Part shown: piece by piece, positions 26,377-33,408 of the stretch
Numbering within the stretch: position 1 is the first letter of the stretch
Layout: each line of letters starts with the position of its first letter
Origin: Methanomassiliicoccales archaeon UBA280
GTDB lineage: Archaea; Thermoplasmatota; Thermoplasmata; SG8-5
Direction: 5' to 3'
NCBI GenBank assembly: GCA_002499085.1
Contig: DAKD01000005.1
Span: forward strand, 13,771-77,770
DNA: 64,000 nucleotides
Made by a program: the position numbers and the translations under genes
The notes under the pieces: model-generated
What the model was told of the DNA's origin: nothing
Databases searched by the model: none
The model's input: only the letters and a program-made list of their open reading frames with translations

Positions 26377-26400
26377 ACCTCCCTGTATCCACTCCCAAGC

Positions 26401-26473
26401 GGGCCCGTGGGGTAGCTTGGTATCCTTCCACCTTGGGGTGGTGGTGACTCCAGTTCAAATCTGGACGGGCTCA
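26401..26473 (+). tRNA. tRNA-Pro (GGG)
   Basis: The cloverleaf closes fully: acceptor gggcccg/cgggctc with one G-U pair, D stem gggt/atcc, anticodon stem ccacc/ggtgg around the loop ttggggt (anticodon GGG), and T stem tccag/ctgga around ttcaaat. The discriminator is A and the CCA end is not encoded. No intron is present. A TATA box lies upstream. The inverted-repeat element starts 46 bases downstream. Confidence 0.95.
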
Positions 26474-26518
26474 CTTTCTTTTCCGTTTCGTTTCTAATAT
26501 GTTCGGAGGAAAAGAAAG

Positions 26519-26612
26519 CGCGACGAATACGCCTCCCGCTCATATCAGCGGAGTATTCGTCAGCGCCGCCAAACTAGCGACTGTTGCATTTTATTGCATA
26601 GTCTGTTTGGCG
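26519..26612 (+). repeat. R3 inverted repeat, left arm
   Basis: The arm starts cgcgacgaatacgcc and ends gtctgtttggcg. Its reverse complement matches 27958-28052 almost base for base over two long blocks: gtattcgtcagcgccgccaa plus actagcg, and the outer cgcgacgaatacgcc. Confidence 0.9.
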
Positions 26613-26945
26613 TTGTAAGCAAAATGCATTGATACGTCTCTATCATCCTTATCCCGGCGTATTCGCCATAGCCCGTCGATTTGAACTGGAGTCGGGCCCG
26701 GTGAACGTTTTTGAGGCCCATACCCTGCCCTCACAGGCAGGGCTTGGAGGGATTTTTGCAGTTGGTGTTTGTCACTCGCCAACACATCGATTCCAGTACC
26801 CCGGCCTCACAGCCGGGGCATACTTAAGAAATCTGGACGAGCCTTTATGACATAATCCATATCTTTTAACATGAGAAAACGTTTGCTTATAATACAAAAG
26901 AGTGTACCAATCTACTTAAATATCACCAAGTTTGTACATCATTCT

Positions 26946-27821
26946 ATGAAGGCAAGATTATTAGCAACTCTGATTGTCCTCCTTCTGGCATCCGCAGGTA
27001 TCTCAATTCCATTAAAAGCTGATGTTGCACCAATCCAATTTTTAAATGGAGCGAATTCGGCTGTATTCGTTGAGAATTCAGCAATCATCCTGTGGTCATA
27101 TAATGTCAATGTTGAAGTAAACAAGCACAACGTCACAGAAATTTTAAGTTATTGCCTATTTAACCCAACTGATAAGATAATAAATGAAACGCTTATGGTC
27201 CCAATTCTATTTAACAGTGGGGATACTAATCTTGATATCGGTTTAGAAGATATTCCATCAGATTGGGCAGGTAATTGGTCCAAATGTGTAATGTCGGCGG
27301 AATTAACTATTGATGGCGTTACAAAAAAAGTGCTCCAAGGTAATATCACTGAAGCGGTACATCAGTACATCTATATGGAAGGTGTTTATTCGACAGTAAA
27401 TTTAAATCCTTACTCATTTACTAATATTTCCATCAAATGTCTGAAAGTTCCAGGAACTGGTGATTATCTCGAAACCTTCAATTATTTTTATACCGCTGAA
27501 ACAGCCTGCTTTTGGAATGGCACGGTCCATCATGGCGTTTTCCATCTAACTTTCAATGGAAATTACAGTCATATTAATTTCACAGCACCGAATGCAATTG
27601 TCAATGGTTCTGAGGCATTCTCTGAGGTGTGGGACATTGATGTGCGGAATATTGATGCGAATTATTCAGTTGAAATTTCAACTGGCTATACAAACCCTCC
27701 AGAAAATCCCGAGCCAGAGATTCATGATAATACTCGTCTAATTATGTTGATTTGTGTCCTCCTCGCAATTCCAGTGGCAGCAATGTTCATATTTTTTTAT
27801 CGGAAGCGATTGAGAACTTAA
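26946..27821 (+). CDS. AT-rich secreted, membrane-anchored protein of unknown function
   Basis: The 291-residue protein has a signal peptide (MKARLLATLIVLLLASAG), a beta-rich extracellular region with many N-x-S/T sites (for example NVTEIL, NISIKC, NYSHINFT) and a C-terminal anchor (LIMLICVLLAIPVAAMFIFF) with a basic tail. Only four cysteines lie in the ectodomain. ATG 26946 is chosen because the cttaaatatc box at 26915-26924 is 27 bases upstream; an in-frame ATG at 26871 precedes that box. Base composition is far lower in GC than the neighbours. I recognise no family. Confidence 0.75.
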   Translation: MKARLLATLIVLLLASAGISIPLKADVAPIQFLNGANSAVFVENSAIILWSYNVNVEVNKHNVTEILSYCLFNPTDKIINETLMVPILFNSGDTNLDIGLEDIPSDWAGNWSKCVMSAELTIDGVTKKVLQGNITEAVHQYIYMEGVYSTVNLNPYSFTNISIKCLKVPGTGDYLETFNYFYTAETACFWNGTVHHGVFHLTFNGNYSHINFTAPNAIVNGSEAFSEVWDIDVRNIDANYSVEISTGYTNPPENPEPEIHDNTRLIMLICVLLAIPVAAMFIFFYRKRLRT

Positions 27822-27957
27822 TAATTCAAAGTTTGAGAAAAACACCCCCATGCCATAGCTTGGAAATACGTTCCGCCCTGCTCGCCCGGGCAGGGCGGGA
27901 GCATGCGACCCTCGCCCCCGAGTTAATACATAAGAGAATCATTATCATTGCAATACC

Positions 27958-28052
27958 CGCCAAACAGACTGCGCGACAATATGTTGACAACCGCTAGTTT
28001 GGCGGCGCTGACGAATACTTGGCTGATATAAGCAATAGGCGTATTCGTCGCG
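27958..28052 (-). repeat. R3 inverted repeat, right arm
   Basis: This is the reverse complement partner of 26519-26612. The arms differ by a few substitutions, mostly near tgttgcattttattgca (left) and tgtcaacatattgtcgcg (right, complement). Confidence 0.9.
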
Positions 28053-28092
28053 TTCGCATCGATGTTTTCATTTAGCCACAGAGCTACGATGC

Positions 28093-28284
28093 TCAGTCGA
28101 ACGGCATTACCTCGTCGATGAGGTTGATGTGGCTCAGAACCATTCTCCGGCAGCAGTACCTTTCCAGGCCCAGGTCGTCCAGGACCTTCTGCGGGTCCTC
28201 TCCCTTGGCCACGCGCTCCTTGAACGGCTCGTAAGCGGAGCCGACAACATTTCCGCACGTGAAGCACTTGACCGGTATTATCAT
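28093..28284 (-). CDS. rpoN: DNA-directed RNA polymerase subunit N (Rpb10)
   Basis: The 63-residue protein has the zinc ligands of the family: C7 and C10 in VKCFTCGNVVG and the adjacent pair C44-C45 in RYCCRRMVLSHINLID. It belongs to the RNA polymerase assembly platform with D, L and P. It is the last gene of the L18e-L13-S9 operon, four bases after S9, an order found across archaea. Confidence 0.98.
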   Translation of the reverse strand: MIIPVKCFTCGNVVGSAYEPFKERVAKGEDPQKVLDDLGLERYCCRRMVLSHINLIDEVMPFD

Positions 28285-28288
28285 CAGT

Positions 28289-28696
28289 TCACCTGTAGGA
28301 TTTCTGCCTCATCTTCCTGGCGCCCCTGCCCAGAGGCTTCTTGGGCATGGACCTGCGCGCGTCGCTCACCATCAGGCTCCTGTCATACTGCCTGTATATG
28401 GTCTCGAGCTCCTCGTCCTCGAGGAACTGGACTATGCCCTTGGCGATCGCGGTTCTCACGGCCGATGCCTGGCCCATGATGCCGCCGCCCCTGACGTTGA
28501 CATCTATGTCCAGCTTCTCTGCCTTTGCGCCCGCGATGTTCACGGGCTCCATTATCTTGAACCTGGCCAGCTGCGGCTGGTGTATCTCCAGCGGGACCTT
28601 GTTTATCCATATCCTGCCCGAGCCCTTCTTGACAGTGGCCCTTGCCACGGATGTCTTTCTCTTTCCGCTCGTGTTAACAACCTTGGCAGCCGTCAT
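28289..28696 (-). CDS. rps9: Ribosomal protein S9 (uS9)
   Basis: The 135-residue small-subunit protein starts NTSGKRKTSVARATVKKGSG and ends with the basic tail RRSMPKKPLGRGARKMRQKS-YR that reaches toward the P-site tRNA. GGGIMGQASAVRTAIAKGIV is the conserved middle. It lies one base after L13. Confidence 0.98.
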   Translation of the reverse strand: MTAAKVVNTSGKRKTSVARATVKKGSGRIWINKVPLEIHQPQLARFKIMEPVNIAGAKAEKLDIDVNVRGGGIMGQASAVRTAIAKGIVQFLEDEELETIYRQYDRSLMVSDARRSMPKKPLGRGARKMRQKSYR

Positions 28697-28697
28697 A

Positions 28698-29120
28698 TCA
28701 GAAATCCGCTCCCAGCCATTCGGCCACGTCTCCCAGGTATGTCTTCCTGGTCGCGCCCCTGTCCAGGGCCTTGTCCACCTTTGCGAGTTCGGCGCCCTTC
28801 ATCTCCCTGGGCAATCCGATGTAAACCTTCAGCTTCTTCATCGCTGTCCTTCCGCGGGGCTGGTGGAATGGCAGCATGCCCCTGACTGACCTCTTGAACA
28901 TGCGGTCGGGCATCCTCGGGTAGTAAGGGCCGAACCTGTTCGGGCCGGCGACTCCCCAGTTGCGCCTCATCTTGTAATCCGCAAGTATCTGTTCCTTACG
29001 GCCGGTGATGATAATGCGCTCGGCATTGACAACGACTATCTCCTCGCCCTCGAGCAGGCGCTTGGCTATGTGTGTGGCAAGCCTGCCCATGATGTGTCCG
29101 GAGCCGTCGATTATCTGCAT
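28698..29120 (-). CDS. rpl13: Ribosomal protein L13 (uL13)
   Basis: The 140-residue large-subunit protein has IIDGSGHIMGRLATHIAKRL and GPYYPRMPDRMFKRSVRGML with PFHQPRGRTAMKKL, all typical of archaeal L13. It follows L18e by four bases. The start is ATG 29120 with ggggtga upstream. Confidence 0.98.
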   Translation of the reverse strand: MQIIDGSGHIMGRLATHIAKRLLEGEEIVVVNAERIIITGRKEQILADYKMRRNWGVAGPNRFGPYYPRMPDRMFKRSVRGMLPFHQPRGRTAMKKLKVYIGLPREMKGAELAKVDKALDRGATRKTYLGDVAEWLGADF

Positions 29121-29124
29121 TCAT

Positions 29125-29487
29125 TCACCCCATGATCCTTATGCCGCTGCCCTTCGGGTTCTGCTTTGCCATGTCCCCGATGTGCACGAAGCTTCCCCCG
29201 GCGCGCTCCACTTTGAGGACAGCGCTCTCCGAGGCGGAGAATGCGGCGACATTCACTGCCTTGGTGAGGGTGCCAGTGCCCAGGAGCTTTCCGGCGATTA
29301 TGACGCTCTCCTTGGCCTTGGCATGCTTCTCCAGTGTGGCAACGTTCACCTCGGCCCATACCCTTGAAGGCTTCTCCAGCTTCCTCGCTATGGTGCGCCA
29401 GATCGGTGCATCATTGTCTCTGGAGACCTTCTTCAGCTCGAATATGAGGCCCTTGAGGTTGGGATTCGTCTTGCAACTGCCCTTCAA
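29125..29487 (-). CDS. rpl18e: Ribosomal protein L18e (eL18)
   Basis: The 120-residue archaeal/eukaryotic-type protein has WRTIARKLEKPSRVWAEVNV and IIAGKLLGTGTLTKAVNVAA and ends MAKQNPKGSGIRIMG. The start is TTG 29487, set by ggagg about seven bases upstream and by a catatatata box near 29523-29532. It opens the operon with L13, S9 and RpoN. Confidence 0.96.
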   Translation of the reverse strand: MKGSCKTNPNLKGLIFELKKVSRDNDAPIWRTIARKLEKPSRVWAEVNVATLEKHAKAKESVIIAGKLLGTGTLTKAVNVAAFSASESAVLKVERAGGSFVHIGDMAKQNPKGSGIRIMG

Positions 29488-29521
29488 AGCAGACCCTCCT
29501 TGGGTAGGATACCCCGAGAGA

Positions 29522-29577
29522 CCAGATATATATGAAGGTTTCTACGTGGCCGCGCCGTGAAACCTTTTTAATATCCG
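29522..29577. promoter_or_regulatory. Divergent promoters of the L18e operon and deoxyhypusine synthase
   Basis: The 120 bases between the genes hold gatatatatga (29523-29533, minus-strand promoter) and ctttttaatatcc (29566-29578, plus-strand promoter). Each is suitably placed for its gene. Confidence 0.6.
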
Positions 29578-29607
29578 CAGGGATTGGTCTCACATCAGGG
29601 TGCTTTC

Positions 29608-30543
29608 ATGAAATTGGACACGAAGGTGCAGGACATGAAGTTGGCCAAGGGCGCCAAGGTCAGCGATGTCGTGAAGATGATGAAGCAGTCGGGCGGATTC
29701 ACAGCCAAGAAGCTGGCCACCGGCGTGGACATACTTGCGGAGATGCAGCGCAGGAAGGACTGCGTCAAGTTCCTCTCCTTCCCGGCCTGCATAATCGCCA
29801 CCGGCACCAGAGGCATCATACGCGACATGGTCAAGGAGAGAATGTTCGATGTCATCATCACGACCTGCGGAATGCTGGACCATGACCTGGCCCGCACAAG
29901 GGAGAGCTATTATCACGGCGAGTTCGAGATGGACGACGCCAAGCTGCGCGACGAAGGGGTGAACAGGCTCGGAAACGTTCTGGTGCCCAACGAAAGCTAC
30001 GGCATCGTGCTCGAGAGCATGATGCAGCCAGTCCTCCAGGAACTCTGGGACGAGGGCAAGCGGGAACTGTCCACGAAGGAGCTGGCCTGGGAGTTCGGGA
30101 AACGCGTGGGAACAGAGGACTCCATACTGTACTGGGCCGCGAAGAACGAAATCCCGGTTTACGTTCCGGGCATCACGGACGGCGCGTTCGGATACCAGGT
30201 ATGGCAGTTCGCCCAGGACCATAAAGGCTTCAGGATAGACCTCCTGAAGGATGAGAAGGAGCTTGCTGACATAGTCTTCACTGCCAAGAACACCGGCGCC
30301 CTGATGATAGGCGGCGGGATATCGAAACACCACACGATCTGGTGGAACCAGTTCCGCGACGGCTTGGACTATGCGGTGTACATCACGACCGCGGTGGAGC
30401 ATGACGGCTCTCTGTCCGGCGCGAGGATACGCGAGGCAGTGTCCTGGGGCAAGGTCCGGAAGGACGCGAAATTCATCACGGTCGAGGGCGACGCGACAAT
30501 ACTGCTGCCCATAATGATGAGCGCCGTCAAGGACGCGGTCTAG
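29608..30543 (+). CDS. dys: Deoxyhypusine synthase
   Basis: The 311-residue enzyme transfers the aminobutyl group of spermidine to a lysine of aIF5A. It has the catalytic K240 in GGGISKHHTIWWNQF, the NAD-binding ITTAVEHDGSLSGARIREAV and the N-terminal FLSFPACIIATGTRGIIRDM. ATG 29608 follows gggtg and a TATA box; the in-frame start at 29584 is too close to the promoter. It is divergent from the ribosomal operon, which suits its role in translation. Confidence 0.97.
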   Translation: MKLDTKVQDMKLAKGAKVSDVVKMMKQSGGFTAKKLATGVDILAEMQRRKDCVKFLSFPACIIATGTRGIIRDMVKERMFDVIITTCGMLDHDLARTRESYYHGEFEMDDAKLRDEGVNRLGNVLVPNESYGIVLESMMQPVLQELWDEGKRELSTKELAWEFGKRVGTEDSILYWAAKNEIPVYVPGITDGAFGYQVWQFAQDHKGFRIDLLKDEKELADIVFTAKNTGALMIGGGISKHHTIWWNQFRDGLDYAVYITTAVEHDGSLSGARIREAVSWGKVRKDAKFITVEGDATILLPIMMSAVKDAV

Positions 30544-30689
30544 GCTGCGCATTGTTGGCGAGCCTATGGTTGCAGCATGCATCGGCCCCTTTTAGCGGTA
30601 TCCAAATCTCTTCGGTCAGGCGAGGATTCCGATACAGGGGCAACAAACCGTCTCAGATTGCTCTGTCACCCATTCAGTTGTGAAAATGA

Positions 30690-30734
30690 AACCCCGGGCT
30701 GTCGAATTGCTGTGAAACCGCCACCCGGGGCATG
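30690..30734 (+). repeat. R5 palindrome in the gap 30544-30814
   Basis: The gap of about 270 bases holds accccggg...cccggggcatg with a 27-base interior, an R5-type hairpin. Nothing else is recognisable except the actatataatg TATA box of the next gene at 30778-30788. Confidence 0.5.
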
Positions 30735-30814
30735 CCGCAAACATCAGCCAAGAACCGATTTATCTGTCTTTGCACAAACTATATAATGGACAATATAATG
30801 CAAGATTGATAACA

Positions 30815-32809
30815 ATGAGGCGCACCTTTGCATTGTTGGCCGCGTTGGCGGTAGCGGCCATGTTCTGCCTTCCGATAATCCCCCAGACAGCCGAGGCCCA
30901 GGCCTCGTCCGAGAACATCGTTTCAGTTAAAACAGATTACATGTTGCTGGGTCTCACTGACCTTCACGGCGGCGGCCACCTGACCTACGAACTGAGAGGC
31001 CATGCCGCAGGCGACCTGAGGAGGGCGGTTCTCGCGGCCTATGACGGCGATTTCGGCTCGTCAACGCCGGGTACAATCGACAACAGGGAACTGAGGTTCG
31101 ACGGGGAGAGCGGCTACATCGGCGACATGGAAGAATACCTGGAGGACCTCTATCTGGTCTTCTTCGGGGCTCAGACCTATGCTTACAACCCCGTGCACAA
31201 CAACGAGCAGGACATCTCCATCGACGCTTCCGGATTCACATCGGTCACCGATATCGCCGGGGACAATCTCACCCCGATCCGCATACTGCTGTACTTCGAC
31301 GCCTACAATTCGAACGTGCCCCACTTCGATTTCCGCCTGATGGCAGACGCGTTTCTTGACGCCCTGTACCATCCGGGCCTGAATGATACAGCAATGGCCG
31401 AGATACACAGGGAACTCTACACCTACAAGTACAAGCACACCGACTACAGAGTGAACGTGGGCAACTTCCAAGGCCTGGACATAGACTCCGGGAGCATCCA
31501 GGTAATCAGGACCCCTGCCGGCGAGGTTGTCACATACAGCGTCACCTTCAACTACAACGAGCCGATAAACGACATGGCCACATTCCAGCCCTTCAGCTTC
31601 CTGGAGAACCCCCAGGTGCTTTTCGCCGTGGTCTTCGTCTGCTCCTACTTCATATCCACGATGCCCACGCGCATGTACGCCAACTACAAGTTCGCCTACC
31701 CGAGGAAGTTCAGGCACAAGGCCCTGAAGATCACATGGCTGCATATCACGTCCAAGCTGTCCATACTGCTGCTCATAATCTTCTACTTCTTCCCCTCGCT
31801 TTTCAGCTTCGTTTCCCCGAACATATTCCTCGGGGGCATAGTGATATGGTTGCTTTCGATAATCTTCGTTGTCATGTTCAGCGTCCTTGCCAAGGTGCTC
31901 TATGACAAGAAGCTCGAGGAGCTCAACAAGGAACAGCTCGCAACGCCGGAGAGAAAGCCAGTGAGACGCGTTGCGGCCCAGCCTGTCACGCGCACACCTG
32001 CCGGCGTGAGCGTCGTGGTCCAGCAGCCCCAGTCCCAGGCCCCGGCCAAGGAGAAGCCGACCGGCCCGCCCTGCGCGGTGTGCAAGGAGCCAATCACGGA
32101 TTACGTGGACCTGCTGAAGTGCAAATGCGGCCAGCTTTATCACGAGAAATGCGCCGAGGTCGCGAAGCACTGCACGAAATGCGGCAACGCCCTCGTGGAG
32201 ATAGTCCCTGTGGGTCCGGCCAAGGCAGACATCAAATGTCCGACATGCGACAAAACGAACAGCGTGGAGGAGGGCTCGGACCTGCTTCTCGTGAAATGCA
32301 GCTCCTGCAACACGATACTGGAGAAGATCGACAGCGGCTACAACTACCTCATAGTCGACAACGACCATGCAACCGCGTTCAGCATGTTCGTGGCCCTGAT
32401 GAAGGGCGGCGCCACCGGGCTCTCGATATCCACGACGTTCCCTGACAAGCTGAAGAAGGAGCATGACATGGCCAAGGCCGAGGTCATATGGCTCACGGAT
32501 ACATCGGTCGCGGACAAGAAGACGATAAACCCGCACAGGCTGGAGTTCGAGATGATGAGGCTGTACGCGGCCTTCGTCAAGAACAATCCCAAGTCCGCCA
32601 TCATACTGGACGGCTTCGAGTACCTGGTGGTCGAGAACGGCTTCGACAAGGTCTTCAAGTTCATCAAGAAGATAAACGACCTCTCGTCGGTCAACAATGC
32701 CACGCTCATCGTCCCGATCGGCACCAGCTCCCTGGAGCCCGACCAGCTCGGAACCCTGAAGAAGGAATTCGACAAGGTCATCGATATGGTCGGGAACGGG
32801 AACGAGTAA
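30815..32809 (+). CDS. Membrane protein with RING-like zinc finger, zinc ribbon and DUF835 domain
   Basis: The 664-residue protein has a signal peptide (1-29), an extracellular domain to about 260, two or three membrane segments (about 268-365), a low-complexity linker and cytoplasmic zinc domains. The first (about 420-455) reads CAVC, then LKCKCGQLYHEKC and HCTKCG: eight ligands in RING/treble-clef order. The second is a ribbon, KCPTCDK...VKCSSCNT. The C-terminal 160 residues (YNYLIVDNDHATAFSMFVAL...) are a DUF835 domain, common in archaeal signalling proteins. ATG 30815 suits the TATA box actatata at 30778. Confidence 0.82.
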   Translation: MRRTFALLAALAVAAMFCLPIIPQTAEAQASSENIVSVKTDYMLLGLTDLHGGGHLTYELRGHAAGDLRRAVLAAYDGDFGSSTPGTIDNRELRFDGESGYIGDMEEYLEDLYLVFFGAQTYAYNPVHNNEQDISIDASGFTSVTDIAGDNLTPIRILLYFDAYNSNVPHFDFRLMADAFLDALYHPGLNDTAMAEIHRELYTYKYKHTDYRVNVGNFQGLDIDSGSIQVIRTPAGEVVTYSVTFNYNEPINDMATFQPFSFLENPQVLFAVVFVCSYFISTMPTRMYANYKFAYPRKFRHKALKITWLHITSKLSILLLIIFYFFPSLFSFVSPNIFLGGIVIWLLSIIFVVMFSVLAKVLYDKKLEELNKEQLATPERKPVRRVAAQPVTRTPAGVSVVVQQPQSQAPAKEKPTGPPCAVCKEPITDYVDLLKCKCGQLYHEKCAEVAKHCTKCGNALVEIVPVGPAKADIKCPTCDKTNSVEEGSDLLLVKCSSCNTILEKIDSGYNYLIVDNDHATAFSMFVALMKGGATGLSISTTFPDKLKKEHDMAKAEVIWLTDTSVADKKTINPHRLEFEMMRLYAAFVKNNPKSAIILDGFEYLVVENGFDKVFKFIKKINDLSSVNNATLIVPIGTSSLEPDQLGTLKKEFDKVIDMVGNGNE

Positions 32810-32813
32810 TTCC

Positions 32814-33042
32814 ATAATCTCGTCGCTTCCAGATTGCCGATTACGGAATTACTCCCAGAGCATTGATTGTGTCTGTTCTTTAATGCTCAATCATGGCGAA
32901 TTCTCGAATTGTCCGGATTTAGTTGTCGAATTCACCGCTTGCTATCAAACCGATGGGAATCCATGGCCCTGATTCTGCCATGAATTGGGAGCCGGGCCAT
33001 CGTCGAATGCGCCGTTGACAATCGCAGAGAATTGCATTCAAC
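32814..33042 (+). repeat. R4 repeat, copy 3
   Basis: Starting four bases after the DUF835 gene, this copy has ataatctcgtcgcttccaga, gccgattacggaatt, caatcatggcgaattc, ttcaccgcttgctat, atggccctgattctgcc and gccgggccatcgtcgaatgc. It ends attgcattcaac. Confidence 0.8.
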
Positions 33043-33195
33043 ATGGAGATATGGATAATCTGGAAGGGCATGTTCTCGTCGGCATGAGCCAGCAACGGGT
33101 TGAGTGGCGTGAACAACGTGAAGATGTACTGCCGGTTCCGGGGAACAAACGGGGCCTTGGCCGACCTGGACCTTCTTCGGAACGGACTCCGCCGC

Positions 33196-33271
33196 GCCCC
33201 GGTTCCCGAGGCACTGAATCCGGTGTTGGGCCGCATCAGAACTTATTCGGGCAGAGGTCCGACGATGGCCC
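33196..33271 (+). repeat. Left flanking repeat of the AT-rich island
   Basis: It begins with a 26-base perfect match to 43493-43518 (gccccggttcccgaggcact...) and ends with a 17-base perfect match to 43579-43595 (aggtccgacgatggccc). The middle differs in length. In one frame both copies read APVPEALNP.L.R, so this may be the remnant of a gene end. The rest of 33043-33408 shows only a tatttata box (33366-33373) for the next gene. Confidence 0.8.
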
Positions 33272-33408
33272 TCTTCTTGTGAATTTCAGCTATTCGGAAC
33301 TAATCTTCTGGTCGAACTTCACGAGGGGGGTTGATAATACATACACTAATAATTATCTCACGTACTTATTTATACTGTGAAAATGATATACGTTATGTAA
33401 GGGAAGGT

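Larger units (their letters stand above)
26519..28052. mobile_element. Putative mobile or horizontally acquired element bounded by ~95-bp inverted repeats
   Basis: Two near-complementary arms (26519-26612 and 27958-28052) bound 1.53 kb of clearly AT-richer DNA just after tRNA-Pro. Inside are two R5 palindromes (26722-26744 and 26798-26822), one AT-rich membrane-protein gene and another GC palindrome near 27875-27900. No transposase or integrase is present, so if mobile it is non-autonomous. No clear target duplication is seen outside the arms. Confidence 0.55.

Noticed and set aside
26401..28052. Integration of the 1.5-kb element into the tRNA-Pro gene by a tyrosine integrase
   Set aside because: No integrase gene and no second copy of the tRNA 3' end is seen at the far side; closeness to the tRNA may be chance.
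31061..32815. Long frame of 584 codons on the minus strand opposite the DUF835 gene
   Set aside because: It is antisense to a protein with a signal peptide, zinc motifs and a known domain; such shadow frames are common in GC-rich genes.
33053..33361. Short plus-strand frames between 32985 and 33380
   Set aside because: They run through R4 and the flanking repeat, lack ribosome sites and differ in frame from the shared APVPEALNP segment of the right copy.
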